From assembly GCA_012719855.1 (NCBI GenBank), contig JAAXZN010000045.1, forward strand, positions 1 through 64,000: DNA of 64,000 bases, given 5' to 3'. Source of the stretch: Serratia liquefaciens. Its GTDB lineage: Bacteria > Pseudomonadota > Gammaproteobacteria > Enterobacterales > Enterobacteriaceae. Within the stretch, counting starts at the first letter, position 1, and every line of letters begins with the position of its first letter. Both the position numbers and the translations under genes were made by a program. The notes beneath the pieces are model-generated. The model was given only the letters and a program-made list of their open reading frames with translations. It ran no database searches and had not been told where the DNA came from. Positions 50,326 through 58,414 of the stretch are shown here, in pieces.

Positions 50326-50880
50326 TCACTTAACCAAAGGTTTATCGCTGGCGGCGGTTTTGAATTTCGCCATGTACTGCGGCTGGAAGATGCACATGCG
50401 CAGCACGGTACGGTATTCGCCGTTAACGAAGAATTCGTCAATCAGCTCACCTTCGACTTCAAAGCCCAGCTTGCTGTAGATGTGAATTGCCTTCGGGTTT
50501 TCCTTGTCGACGATCAGGTACAGCTTGTACAGGTTCAGTACCGAGAAACCGTAGTCCATCGCCAGCTTGGCGGCGATAGTGGCGTAGCCTTTGCCCTGAT
50601 GCGTCGGGTCGATGATGATCTGAAATTCCGCGCGGCGGTGGATATGGTCGATCTCCACCAGTTCCACCAGCCCGACCTTGGCGCCCTGGTGTTCGATGAT
50701 AAAGCGGCGTTCGCTCTGGTCGTGGATATGTTTGTCGTAAAGATCGGAGAGTTCTACGAAGGCTTCGTAGGGTTCTTCAAACCAGTAGCGCATCACGCTG
50801 GCGTTGTTGTCCATCTGATGGACAAACGTCAAATCATCCCGTTCCAGTGGGCGTAGCCTGACGTTGGTAGTGCTGGACAT
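50326..50880 (-). CDS. speG: Spermidine N1-acetyltransferase SpeG
   Basis: This 184-residue GNAT acetyltransferase transfers acetyl from acetyl-CoA to spermidine and spermine. It opens with [20 protein letters not shown] and has the acetyl-CoA loop [19 protein letters not shown] and [17 protein letters not shown]. It matches E. coli SpeG (186) closely. The start is preceded by AAGGAA. It is transcribed alone and ends at the shared terminator. Confidence 0.94.
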   Translation of the reverse strand: MSSTTNVRLRPLERDDLTFVHQMDNNASVMRYWFEEPYEAFVELSDLYDKHIHDQSERRFIIEHQGAKVGLVELVEIDHIHRRAEFQIIIDPTHQGKGYATIAAKLAMDYGFSVLNLYKLYLIVDKENPKAIHIYSKLGFEVEGELIDEFFVNGEYRTVLRMCIFQPQYMAKFKTAASDKPLVK

Positions 50881-51027
50881 GGGGGTTCCTTAATGTCGTG
50901 GATGGGTACCAATGATAATATCGGACAATACATTATGGTCAGGATGAAGCTCTGAGTCGCGTATTTTTTCGTAAACAAAGCCGTTATACTGCCTGAAATA
51001 TAGACAACCCCAGAGAGGGCGTATTCC

Positions 51028-51222
51028 ATGGCGATAAAACCTCCACTCTCCACTTTGCCGGTGCTGGGCTCGGCTGAGCAAACAGAGAGTTACGATCGTT
51101 GGTACCGGGCCAAGGTTGAGAGCGCAATTAACAGTGAACAACCGAGAATTTCACACGAACAAGTGATGACTGAACTGCAAGCTCGTCTGGCGGCAAAGAA
51201 AAAATTGCGCAAAATGGGATGA
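51028..51222 (+). CDS. RelB/StbD-like antitoxin
   Basis: This 64-residue protein begins MAIKPPLSTLPVLGSAEQTE, then has YDRWYRAKVESAINSEQPRISHEQVMTELQARL, the pattern of short antitoxins called stability determinants that pair with RelE/ParE toxins. It is 3 bases upstream of the toxin gene. AGAGGG precedes the ATG. It likely binds both the toxin and its own promoter. Family naming is from memory. Confidence 0.8.
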   Translation: MAIKPPLSTLPVLGSAEQTESYDRWYRAKVESAINSEQPRISHEQVMTELQARLAAKKKLRKMG

Positions 51223-51225
51223 TCA

Positions 51226-51498
51226 ATGCGGATAGAATGGAGCAGTGAGGCTCAGGAAGAGCTATGGAGCATTATTGATTTTATCGATGACAGAAATCCG
51301 CAGGCGGCGCGAAAATTGCACCGGGAAATCGAAGCGGTGGTCCTTTCCCTGCCGTTAAACCCCTTAATGTACCGCTTGGGTAGGGTGGATAATACGCGAG
51401 AAATTGTCGTCCATCCCAACTATCTGGTTGTTTATAGAGTCATCGGACATATAGAAGTTCTGAGTGTTATTCATGCCAACGTGAATATCCCTGAATAA
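51226..51498 (+). CDS. RelE/ParE-family toxin
   Basis: This 90-residue protein has the ParE/RelE fold pattern: IEWSSEAQEELWSIIDFIDDRNPQAARKLHREIE, then RLGRVDNTREIVVHPNYLVVYRV and IEVLSVIHA. The arginine-rich strand and the C-terminal VIHAN are as in ParE-type toxins, which poison gyrase, while RelE members cleave mRNA on ribosomes; sequence alone does not decide. It is coupled to the antitoxin gene and appears intact. Confidence 0.87.
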   Translation: MRIEWSSEAQEELWSIIDFIDDRNPQAARKLHREIEAVVLSLPLNPLMYRLGRVDNTREIVVHPNYLVVYRVIGHIEVLSVIHANVNIPE

Positions 51499-51522
51499 AA
51501 AACCCCGGCTGAAAGCCAGGGC
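51496..51522 (-). terminator. Rho-independent terminator of purN
   Basis: On the minus strand GCCCTGGCT and AGCCGGGGT form a stem with loop TTC (one mismatch), followed by TTTTTATT. It lies 23 bases after the purN stop and just beyond the convergent toxin gene. Confidence 0.8.
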
Positions 51523-51544
51523 TTGAAGAAACTCAAGATGCACT

Positions 51545-52183
51545 TTAGTCTGCCGCATGCCCTTGCTCGGGCAGGCGCTCGCCATCCAGCCAGGCGGCGT
51601 TATCGTGCATCGCCAGGCGGCCCTCGACAAACCAGTTCACCACCAGCGGGTAAAGGGTATGTTCCTGAGCCTGTACCCGTTCAACCACCTCATCTTCCTC
51701 GTCGCCGGGGAAAATCGGCACCTTGGCCTGCAGGATCACCGGGCCGCCGTCGAGCTGTTCGGTCACGAAGTGCACCGAAGTGCCGTGTTCGCTGTCGCCG
51801 TTGTCGATGGCCTGACGGTGAGTATGCAGCCCTGGGTATTTGGGCAGCAGGGAAGGGTGGATATTCAGCATGCGTCCGGCATAGCGCTGCACGAACTGCG
51901 GGCTGAGAATGCGCATATAGCCGGCCAGCACCACCAGATCCGGTTGGTATTGGTCGATGGCATCCGCCAGGGCGACGTCAAACGCGGCCCGGTCGGCAAA
52001 GGCCTTGGCGTCCAGCGCATGAGCGGCAATACCTGCCACTTCTGCACGTTGCAAACCGTAAGCCTGTGCCTTGTTACTGAACACCGCCACAATCTCGCCG
52101 GCAATTCTGCCCTGCTGGCAGGCGTCAATCAGCGCCTGGAGATTACTCCCCTGGCCGGAGACCAACACCACGATCTTTTTCAT
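51545..52183 (-). CDS. purN: Phosphoribosylglycinamide formyltransferase PurN
   Basis: This 212-residue enzyme transfers a formyl group from 10-formyltetrahydrofolate to GAR in purine synthesis. It begins [19 protein letters not shown], has the catalytic Asn/His in [20 protein letters not shown], and an Asp in [13 protein letters not shown]. Length equals E. coli PurN. Its start overlaps the purM stop by 4 bases. Confidence 0.96.
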   Translation of the reverse strand: MKKIVVLVSGQGSNLQALIDACQQGRIAGEIVAVFSNKAQAYGLQRAEVAGIAAHALDAKAFADRAAFDVALADAIDQYQPDLVVLAGYMRILSPQFVQRYAGRMLNIHPSLLPKYPGLHTHRQAIDNGDSEHGTSVHFVTEQLDGGPVILQAKVPIFPGDEEDEVVERVQAQEHTLYPLVVNWFVEGRLAMHDNAAWLDGERLPEQGHAAD

Positions 52184-53220
52184 CCGTTGATGACCACTTG
52201 TTGTTCGTCAGAAGAAGCGGTGAGTTTACCGATCTTCCACGCTTTTTCACCGGCTGCAGTCAACAATGCGATGGCGGGTTCCACGGCTTCTTCCGGCAGT
52301 GCAATCACCATGCCCACGCCACAGTTAAAGGTGCGGTACATTTCGTGACGGCTGACGTTGCCGTTTTGCTGCAGCCAGTTGAAGACGGCTGGCCATTGCC
52401 AGCTGGATTCTTCGATCACGGCCTGCATGCCTTCCGGCAGCACGCGCGGGATGTTTTCCCAGAAGCCGCCACCGGTCAGGTGGGCGATAGCGTGCACGTC
52501 GATTTTCTCGATCAGCTCCAGCACCGATTTCACGTAAATCTTGGTCGGCGCCAGCAGATGGTCCGCCAGCGGTTTGCCTTCCAGAACGGTAGTGGTTGGG
52601 TCGGTGTTGCTGACTTCCAGAATTTTGCGTACCAGCGAGTAGCCGTTGGAGTGTGGGCCTGAAGCGCCCAGGGCGATCAGAGCGTCACCGGACTGCACCT
52701 TGCTGCCGTCGATAATCTCGGACTTTTCGACCACGCCGACGCAAAAGCCGGCCACGTCATAGTCTTCACCGTGGTACATGCCCGGCATTTCAGCGGTTTC
52801 ACCGCCCACCAGAGCACAGCCGGACTGCTTACAGCCTTCGGCGATACCGGTGATCACGCTGGCCGCGGTGTCCACGTCCAGTTTGCCAGTGGCAAAGTAA
52901 TCGAGGAAGAACAGCGGCTCAGCGCCCTGAACCACCAGGTCGTTGACACACATTGCGACCAGATCGATGCCGATGGTGTCGTGTCGTTTCAGGTCCATCG
53001 CCAGACGCAGCTTGGTGCCTACGCCGTCGGTACCGGAAACCAGTATCGGCTCGCGGTATTTCTGCGGCAACGCACACAGGGCGCCAAAACCGCCCAGACC
53101 ACCCATCACTTCCGGGCGGCGGGTCTGTTTTACTACACCTTTGATGCGGTCTACCAATGCATTGCCAGCATCGATATCGACACCTGCGTCTTTATAGCTG
53201 AGAGAGGTTTTGTCGGTCAC
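52180..53220 (-). CDS. purM: Phosphoribosylformylglycinamidine cyclo-ligase PurM
   Basis: This 346-residue AIR synthetase makes aminoimidazole ribotide from FGAM and ATP. It has the family segments [42 protein letters not shown] and [10 protein letters not shown]. Length matches E. coli PurM (345). It is the first gene of purMN, with a PurR palindrome about 86 bases upstream that overlaps its likely promoter, and is divergent from upp. Confidence 0.96.
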   Translation of the reverse strand: MTDKTSLSYKDAGVDIDAGNALVDRIKGVVKQTRRPEVMGGLGGFGALCALPQKYREPILVSGTDGVGTKLRLAMDLKRHDTIGIDLVAMCVNDLVVQGAEPLFFLDYFATGKLDVDTAASVITGIAEGCKQSGCALVGGETAEMPGMYHGEDYDVAGFCVGVVEKSEIIDGSKVQSGDALIALGASGPHSNGYSLVRKILEVSNTDPTTTVLEGKPLADHLLAPTKIYVKSVLELIEKIDVHAIAHLTGGGFWENIPRVLPEGMQAVIEESSWQWPAVFNWLQQNGNVSRHEMYRTFNCGVGMVIALPEEAVEPAIALLTAAGEKAWKIGKLTASSDEQQVVING

Positions 53221-53292
53221 TGCGCGATCCCCACGACGGTTTGCGGTTTGAATACTGTGCTTCCGGCATTGATTCCGGAATAAGGCGCGGCA

Positions 53293-53321
53293 ATTCTAAC
53301 AGCGCAGGCAAACGTTTGCGA
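53293..53321 (-). promoter_or_regulatory. purMN promoter with PurR operator
   Basis: The 12-base palindrome GCAAACGTTTGC is at 53308-53319, the core of the PurR site (ACGCAAACGTTTGCGT). On the minus strand a -10 element TAGAAT follows at 53298-53293, so the operator covers the -35 region. PurR with hypoxanthine or guanine should repress purMN from here. Confidence 0.87.
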
Positions 53322-53475
53322 GTGGCTTGTGAGCCAGCTCCGCTTTTTCGTCATCTATACTGTTATTCAAACTTTTGTTGATCCCGATCGGGCTATTGTG
53401 GGTGGCGCAGTCGGCAAAAGGAGGTATAATCCGGCGATTTTTTTGGCCGTAAACCACCTTAATAGGAGAAAAATG

Positions 53476-54102
53476 ATGAAGATCGTTGAGGTGAAACACC
53501 CGCTGGTGAAACACAAGCTTGGCCTGATGCGTGAAAATGATATCAGCACCAAACGCTTCCGTGAGCTGGCCTCAGAAGTGGGTAGTTTGCTGACCTATGA
53601 AGCGACCGCCGATCTGGAAACAGAGAAAGTCACCATCGATGGCTGGTGCGGCCCGGTTGAAATAGACCAGATTAAAGGGAAAAAAATTACCGTTGTGCCT
53701 ATTCTGCGTGCCGGTCTGGGCATGATGGAAGGGGTGCTGGAAAACGTACCTAGCGCGCGTATCAGCGTGGTTGGCGTTTACCGTGACGAAGAAACCCTGG
53801 AGCCGGTACCGTATTTCCAAAAGCTGGTTTCCAACATCGAAGAGCGTTTGGCACTGGTTGTCGACCCTATGCTGGCGACCGGCGGCTCGATGATCGCCAC
53901 TATCGATCTGCTGAAGAAAGCCGGCTGCAACAGCATCAAGGTGCTGGTGCTGGTTGCCGCGCCGGAAGGGATCGCCGCGCTGGAGAAAGCGCACCCGGAC
54001 GTCGAGCTGTACACGGCCTCCATCGATCAATGCCTGAACGAGAAGGGCTACATCGTACCGGGCCTGGGTGATGCGGGCGACAAGATATTTGGTACCAAAT
54101 AA
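53476..54102 (+). CDS. upp: Uracil phosphoribosyltransferase Upp
   Basis: This 208-residue salvage enzyme converts uracil and PRPP to UMP. The PRPP loop is [16 protein letters not shown] and the uracil-binding C-terminus is [13 protein letters not shown]. It matches E. coli Upp residue for residue over most of its length. Of two adjacent ATGs (53473, 53476) the second has the better spacing from AGGAG. The uracil permease uraA follows beyond a terminator and repeat. Confidence 0.96.
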   Translation: MKIVEVKHPLVKHKLGLMRENDISTKRFRELASEVGSLLTYEATADLETEKVTIDGWCGPVEIDQIKGKKITVVPILRAGLGMMEGVLENVPSARISVVGVYRDEETLEPVPYFQKLVSNIEERLALVVDPMLATGGSMIATIDLLKKAGCNSIKVLVLVAAPEGIAALEKAHPDVELYTASIDQCLNEKGYIVPGLGDAGDKIFGTK

Positions 54103-54111
54103 ATAAAAATA

Positions 54112-54135
54112 AGCCGACTGATGAGTCGGCTTTTT
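54112..54135 (+). terminator. Rho-independent terminator after upp
   Basis: AGCCGACT at 54112-54119 pairs with AGTCGGCT at 54124-54131 around GATG, followed by TTTTT. It lies 9 bases after the upp stop, so uraA expression needs read-through or its own promoter. Confidence 0.87.
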
Positions 54136-54147
54136 AATGCTCGTCGT

Positions 54148-54297
54148 CTTTCAAGCTACAGCGTTGTTACCTGCACTAGCTCACCCCAGTTACCGTAGGG
54201 GGCGAATAAATTCGCCCCGATTAATGCGGGCGCAGCATGCGGCGCCCCTACAATACCTGGAGATGAGCGAGCCGGGCGCCTGGCTGCAACTTGAAAT
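54148..54297. repeat. Nested intergenic repeat between upp and uraA
   Basis: An outer imperfect inverted repeat has arms CTTTCAAGCTACAGC at 54148-54162 and GCTGCAACTTGAAAT at 54283-54297, with weaker homology extending about 45 bases inward. Inside lies a 57-base element, 54195-54251, bounded by GTAGGGG and CCCCTAC with GC-rich inner repeats. This looks like a short palindromic (MITE-like) element inside another one. Related intergenic repeats are, as I recall, common in Serratia and other enterics. Confidence 0.6.
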
Positions 54298-54339
54298 TCA
54301 TAGGGTAAAACTCGAAAAGTCATTAGAGGAAAAACATCC

Positions 54340-55629
54340 ATGACCCGTCGCGTGATAGGCGTAAGCGAACGCCCGCCGCTACTCCAGACTATTCCGCTCA
54401 GCTTCCAACACTTGTTCGCCATGTTTGGCGCGACCGTGCTGGTGCCTATTTTGTTCAAGATTAACCCGGCGACGGTGCTGCTGTTTAACGGCGTCGGTAC
54501 CCTGCTGTACCTGTTTATCTGCAAGGGCAAGATCCCGGCCTATCTCGGTTCCAGCTTTGCGTTCATTTCCCCGGTGCTGCTGCTGTTGCCGTTGGGTTAT
54601 GAAGTGGCGTTGGGCGGTTTTATCATGTGCGGGGTGCTGTTTTGCCTGGTCGCGTTGCTGGTTAAAAAAGCCGGTACCGGCTGGCTGGACGTCATTTTCC
54701 CTCCGGCGGCGATGGGGGCGATTGTGGCGGTCATCGGCCTGGAATTGGCTGGTGGGGCGGCGAACATGGCGGGCTTGCTGCCGGCTGACGGCGTCAGCGC
54801 AGACACCACTACCATCACTATCTCGCTGGTGACGCTGGGCGTGACCATCCTGGGTTCCGTGCTGTTCCGCGGTTTTCTGGCGATTATCCCGATCCTGATT
54901 GGCGTGCTGGTGGGGTACGCGCTGTCGTTCTTTATGGGCGTGGGGGATCTGACCCCGATCCGCGAGGCGCACTGGTTCGCGCTGCCGACGTTCTACACCC
55001 CGCGGTTTGAATGGTTCGCCATCTTCACCATCCTGCCGGCGGCGCTGGTGGTGATCGCCGAGCACGTTGGCCACCTGGTGGTGACCGCGAATATCGTCAA
55101 AAAAGATCTGCTCCGTGACCCAGGCCTGCACCGCTCGATGTTCGCCAATGGCATCTCGACGGTGATTTCCGGCTTCTTCGGCTCCACGCCAAACACCACC
55201 TACGGTGAAAATATTGGTGTGATGGCGATCACCAAGGTTTACAGCACCTGGGTGATCGGCGGCGCGGCGGTTCTGGCTATTCTGCTGTCCTGCGTCGGCA
55301 AACTGGCGGCGGCCATCCAGGCGGTGCCGGTACCGGTGATGGGCGGGGTCTCTTTGCTGCTGTACGGGGTGATTGGTGCGTCAGGTATTCGTGTGCTGAT
55401 TGAATCCAAAGTGGATTACAACAAGGCGCAAAACCTGATCCTGACCTCGGTGATCCTGATTATCGGCGTCAGCGGGGCCAAGGTGCACATCGGTGCTGCC
55501 GAGTTGAAAGGCATGGCGCTGGCGACCATCGTCGGCATTGGCCTCAGCCTGCTGTTTAAGGTCATCAGCCTGTACCGCAAGGAAGAGGAAGTGATCGAAG
55601 CGCCGGACGAGTCGGCCGAACAGAAGTAG
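54340..55629 (+). CDS. uraA: Uracil:proton symporter UraA
   Basis: This 429-residue NCS2-family uracil permease has 14 predicted membrane segments. Family features are FQHLFAMFGATVLVPILF, the uracil-site acidic residue in VIAEHVGHLVVT, and GFFGSTPNTTYGENIGVMAITKV. Length equals E. coli UraA. It follows upp, the enzyme that traps the imported uracil as UMP. The start ATG at 54340 is preceded by AGAGGAAAAA. Confidence 0.95.
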   Translation: MTRRVIGVSERPPLLQTIPLSFQHLFAMFGATVLVPILFKINPATVLLFNGVGTLLYLFICKGKIPAYLGSSFAFISPVLLLLPLGYEVALGGFIMCGVLFCLVALLVKKAGTGWLDVIFPPAAMGAIVAVIGLELAGGAANMAGLLPADGVSADTTTITISLVTLGVTILGSVLFRGFLAIIPILIGVLVGYALSFFMGVGDLTPIREAHWFALPTFYTPRFEWFAIFTILPAALVVIAEHVGHLVVTANIVKKDLLRDPGLHRSMFANGISTVISGFFGSTPNTTYGENIGVMAITKVYSTWVIGGAAVLAILLSCVGKLAAAIQAVPVPVMGGVSLLLYGVIGASGIRVLIESKVDYNKAQNLILTSVILIIGVSGAKVHIGAAELKGMALATIVGIGLSLLFKVISLYRKEEEVIEAPDESAEQK

Positions 55630-55646
55630 TGCAGAAGTAATAAGGA

Positions 55647-55675
55647 AAACGGGCAGCCAATGGGCTGCCCGTTTT
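55647..55675. terminator. Bidirectional terminator between uraA and the YeaQ-like gene
   Basis: CGGGCAGCC and GGGCTGCCCG form a strong stem with a 2-3-base loop, flanked by AAAA on the left and TTTTG on the right. It serves the convergent uraA and the small membrane-protein gene. Confidence 0.88.
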
Positions 55676-55691
55676 GTTGATGCGCAATAAA

Positions 55692-55940
55692 TTAACTGCG
55701 GATTTTACGGTATACAAACAGCACCACGATAGCGCCGATCACCGCCACCACGAAGCTGCCGAAGTTGAAACCGTCAACTCTGCCGTAGCCAAAGAAGGTG
55801 CTGATATAGCCCCCAACCACGGCACCGACGATACCCAGAACGACGGTCAGAATAAAACCGCCGCCGTCTTTGCCTGGCATAATCCACTTGGCTAAAATAC
55901 CGGCGATCAGACCGAAGATAATCCAGGAAATAATCCCCAT
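55692..55940 (-). CDS. GlsB/YeaQ/YmgE-family stress membrane protein
   Basis: This 82-residue protein has three membrane segments and the family pattern IISWIIFGLIAGILAKWIMPGKDGGG, then ILTVVLGIVGAVVGGYI and a basic end (YRKIRS). E. coli relatives YeaQ and YmgE are stress-induced (RpoS or Rcs) inner-membrane proteins once annotated as transglycosylase-associated; their activity is unknown. It is downstream of the LEA-like lipoprotein gene in the same direction, 29 bases away, so the two may be co-transcribed. Confidence 0.88.
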   Translation of the reverse strand: MGIISWIIFGLIAGILAKWIMPGKDGGGFILTVVLGIVGAVVGGYISTFFGYGRVDGFNFGSFVVAVIGAIVVLFVYRKIRS

Positions 55941-55969
55941 TTACTGCTCCTTTCTTTTGCTGCTAAGTA

Positions 55970-56485
55970 TTATTGTTGTGCGGCCGGCGGGGTATTTTCT
56001 TTCCCTGCTGCATCGGCATCACTTTTTAATTCATCCGCTTTATTCTCAGCGCTGTTTTTAATCGCTTCGGTTTTCGCTTTGGCTTGCTCGGTCAGATCGT
56101 TGGCACCATTAATGGCATCGTTCTTAATGGTTTTAGCCTGTTCGACCAGTTGCTGGCTTTGCTTGCTGGCATCTTCTTTGATGGCGTCAGCCTTGGCTTT
56201 CGCATCATTGGTAATGGCATCTGCCTGCTTGGCGGCATCGTCTTTAATCGCCGAGGCCTTGTCTTTCAATTGGTCGGCCTGAGTGGTGGCCTCTTGCTTG
56301 ATGTCTTTGGCCACCGCGGCGGCTTTATCGGTCAGATCGTCCGCTTTTTTCTGTGCGGCATCTTTCATCTGCTCGGCGCTGTCTTTGGCTTTTTCAAGAT
56401 TGGCGTCGACCTTGGATGAGTCATCGCAGCCGGCAAGCAATAGCCCAATGATTGAGGCCAAAAGCACTTTATTCCATACTTTCAT
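55970..56485 (-). CDS. Lipoprotein with long LEA-like helical repeat
   Basis: The 171-residue product starts MKVWNKVLLASIIGLLLAGC, a lipoprotein signal with lipobox and acylated Cys20. Residues about 28-160 are almost all Ala, Lys, Asp, Glu, Gln and Thr in an 11-residue-like periodic pattern (for example KADAIKEDASKQ, KADELKSDADA), resembling late-embryogenesis-abundant or apolipoprotein helices, with no Cys and hardly any aromatic residues. The tail ends PPAAQQ. I do not recognise a named homologue; a periplasmic stress or membrane-surface role is a guess, supported only by its stress-type neighbour. Confidence 0.8.
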   Translation of the reverse strand: MKVWNKVLLASIIGLLLAGCDDSSKVDANLEKAKDSAEQMKDAAQKKADDLTDKAAAVAKDIKQEATTQADQLKDKASAIKDDAAKQADAITNDAKAKADAIKEDASKQSQQLVEQAKTIKNDAINGANDLTEQAKAKTEAIKNSAENKADELKSDADAAGKENTPPAAQQ

Positions 56486-56714
56486 TGTCTATATCCTTGT
56501 AGGAACCTTGTTTAAGGAGATTGCGTTTCGCCTTTCTATACTAGGATAAGTGTTAGATAAAATACAAATTTCACTGACGCTGGCCGTAGAGAAATTTAAC
56601 TTTATCGGCGATCGTTGTTCACTATTACGGCATAAAATCCTGCCGGTTCAACAGAGCCTGTTTTCTGTGATAGACTGACCGCGTTTTCCTGCCAGTTTTG
56701 GTTGAGGTGCTTTT

Positions 56715-57416
56715 CTGAATACGCCGGCACAGCTTTCACTGCCACTTTATCTTCCCGATGATGAGACTTTTGCCAGTTTTTATCCGGGGGAGAACCCATC
56801 CCTATTGAGCGCGATCCAGTCCGCCGTTCGTCAGGAACATGGCAGCTATATCTATTTCTGGTCACGCGAGGGCGGTGGGCGCAGTCACCTGTTGCATGCG
56901 GCCTGTGCGGAGCTTTCGCAGCGCGGTGAAGCCGTCGGCTATGTGCCGTTGGACAAGCGCGCTTATTTCGTGCCGGAAGTCTTGGACGGGATGGAGCAGC
57001 TGGCGCTGGTATGCATCGACAATATCGAATGCATCGCCGGTGACGAAGAGTGGGAAATGGCGATCTTTAATCTCTATAACCGCATTCTGGAAACTGGCCG
57101 CACGCGCCTGTTCATTACCGGCGATCGTCCGCCGCGCCAATTGAATCTGAACCTGCCGGATCTGGCTTCACGCCTGGACTGGGGGCAAATCTACAAGTTA
57201 CAGCCGCTGTCGGATGAAGAAAAACTGCTGGCCCTGCAACTGCGTGGCAAACTGCGCGGCTTTGAACTGCCGGAAGACGTCGGTCGTTTCCTGCTCAAGC
57301 GACTGGATCGCGAAATGCGTACCTTGTTTATGACCCTGGATCAACTCGATCACGCCTCGATCACCGCCCAACGCAAGCTGACCATCCCTTTTGTCAAAGA
57401 GATCCTCGGGCTGTAA
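56715..57416 (+). CDS. hda: Regulator of DnaA inactivation Hda, with CUG start
   Basis: This 233-residue AAA+ protein joins the beta clamp and promotes hydrolysis of DnaA-bound ATP after initiation. The clamp-binding motif QLSLPL is near residue 6 and the Box VII arginine region is [17 protein letters not shown]. Starting at ATG 56805 would lose the clamp motif. The only suitable codon between the in-frame stop (56703) and that motif is CTG at 56715, with GAGG 7 bases before it. E. coli Hda also starts at CUG and has 233 residues, so this start is well supported. Confidence 0.9.
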   Translation: MNTPAQLSLPLYLPDDETFASFYPGENPSLLSAIQSAVRQEHGSYIYFWSREGGGRSHLLHAACAELSQRGEAVGYVPLDKRAYFVPEVLDGMEQLALVCIDNIECIAGDEEWEMAIFNLYNRILETGRTRLFITGDRPPRQLNLNLPDLASRLDWGQIYKLQPLSDEEKLLALQLRGKLRGFELPEDVGRFLLKRLDREMRTLFMTLDQLDHASITAQRKLTIPFVKEILGL

Positions 57417-57432
57417 TTCTGGCTCGTCAGGC

Positions 57433-57972
57433 TCAGTTCTCGCCGTGCTCCAGCAAGGTTACGTAGCTTTCGATCTGGCCGCGTTGATTGCTGGCCCGGA
57501 GCTGCAACGCCAGATTGATGTTTTCCAGATACTGCGCATTCTCGGCCATTGCCTGGCCTATTTTCCCCTTGCTCGCCAGCCAGGCCGCAACGCTGTGCCA
57601 ACGCCACAAGGGGGAGGACCCCTTAAGCCTTTGAATGGGAGAAGGGAAGTCTCCAGAGCCGCGAGTACCGTCCTTCAGCATCGCGATAGCTTGCCGCGAC
57701 ATGCCGGTGAGTTCTGCAATGTCACTTAACCCTACCAGATGAGAATCGACAGCCATTACCTGCGCGCCCAGGCCGGCGGATTCAATATTTTTGATGGCTC
57801 CAAGAATGGCGTTGGCGAAGCTATCGCTTTCTCTATCGAACTCCACGTAAACCGCTTTGCCATAGAAGCAAATTAACCCGTCATCGCAACCACTGGCGTA
57901 GAGAGCGTCTTCCAAACCCGGAGTCTGTGACGTCACACCGGAGAGTGTTAATGAGAAATTATAGAACGCCAT
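57433..57972 (-). CDS. Two-domain helix-turn-helix protein, likely partner of the HicA-like small gene
   Basis: In this 179-residue protein, residues 1-76 form a small alpha/beta domain (YNFSLTLSG, ASGCDDGLICFYGKAVYVEF, FANAILGAIKNIESAGLGAQV). Residues about 80-135 form a helix-turn-helix (LVGLSDIAELTGMSRQAIAM, then FPSPI and LWRWHSVAAWL), like excisionase or MerR folds, and a helical tail follows. I recall this architecture as widespread but without an assigned function. It lies 12 bases after a HicA-like frame with a palindromic promoter, which suggests a regulator or antitoxin role. Confidence 0.75.
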   Translation of the reverse strand: MAFYNFSLTLSGVTSQTPGLEDALYASGCDDGLICFYGKAVYVEFDRESDSFANAILGAIKNIESAGLGAQVMAVDSHLVGLSDIAELTGMSRQAIAMLKDGTRGSGDFPSPIQRLKGSSPLWRWHSVAAWLASKGKIGQAMAENAQYLENINLALQLRASNQRGQIESYVTLLEHGEN

Positions 57973-57984
57973 ATTGATCCTCTT

Positions 57985-58214
57985 TTATCCTTTCCGAGAA
58001 AGAGCCAGACATTCATCGACTTTACGGCGTATCTGTTTGGCGGGTTGTTCTGGGTTCTTGGGGGTAGACCAGATACTCATCATATGTTCCCTATGCTGGG
58101 GGAGAGCACACTGGAGGCGACCGAACGCATGCCCATTGCTGGCGCGAAATAACCAACCCCGCGAAATGGCGTAGGCTAACGCACCTGAATATGTTTGTTA
58201 GGATGGTTTTTCAT
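57985..58214 (-). pseudogene. HicA-like small protein gene broken by a one-base deletion
   Basis: Reading leftward from ATG 58214, the frame gives MKNHPNKHIQVR and stops. Shifting by one base at about 58184-58186 opens a frame that continues ALAYAISRGWLFRASNGHAF, then GRLQC, then SIWSTPKNPEQPAKQIRRKV to a stop at 57985. The joined product of about 76 residues matches a family I recall with NKHI-x-x-A-x-x-YA, GHA-x-GRL and S-x-WSTP-(K/R)-NP. A lost base near GTGCG would restore one frame. The downstream part could still be made from ATGs at 58083 or 58080 as a 31-32-residue fragment. Confidence 0.65.
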
Positions 58215-58236
58215 CACCCGCCTGTCGTCTGTATTG

Positions 58237-58266
58237 AGGATATTTTAGGTGTTGACATATGTCAAC
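58237..58266 (-). promoter_or_regulatory. Palindromic operator fused to the promoter of the HicA-like module
   Basis: GTTGACATATGTCAAC at 58251-58266 is a perfect 16-base palindrome. On the minus strand it contains a consensus -35 (TTGACA, 58265-58260), then a 17-base spacer and a -10-like TATCCT at 58242-58237, 22 bases upstream of the ATG at 58214. A repressor binding the palindrome would block the promoter, the arrangement usual for autoregulated toxin-antitoxin operons. Confidence 0.65.
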
Positions 58267-58414
58267 ATCGACCACGCGTTAATGCAACACACCGGTAGGA
58301 TAATATCAGTCAGGACTCAGGGGGATGATGAAAAGTATTTATATAACAATCAATTAAAAATAGCCCAGGTAAGGGCTATTATCATAATGTTGTTCAATAG
58401 AGTGCCGGGGGGAG

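Noticed and set aside
53329-53472. 48-residue N-terminal extension of Upp
   Set aside because: E. coli Upp begins at the ATG at 53476, which has AGGAG at good spacing; the extension runs through promoter sequence.
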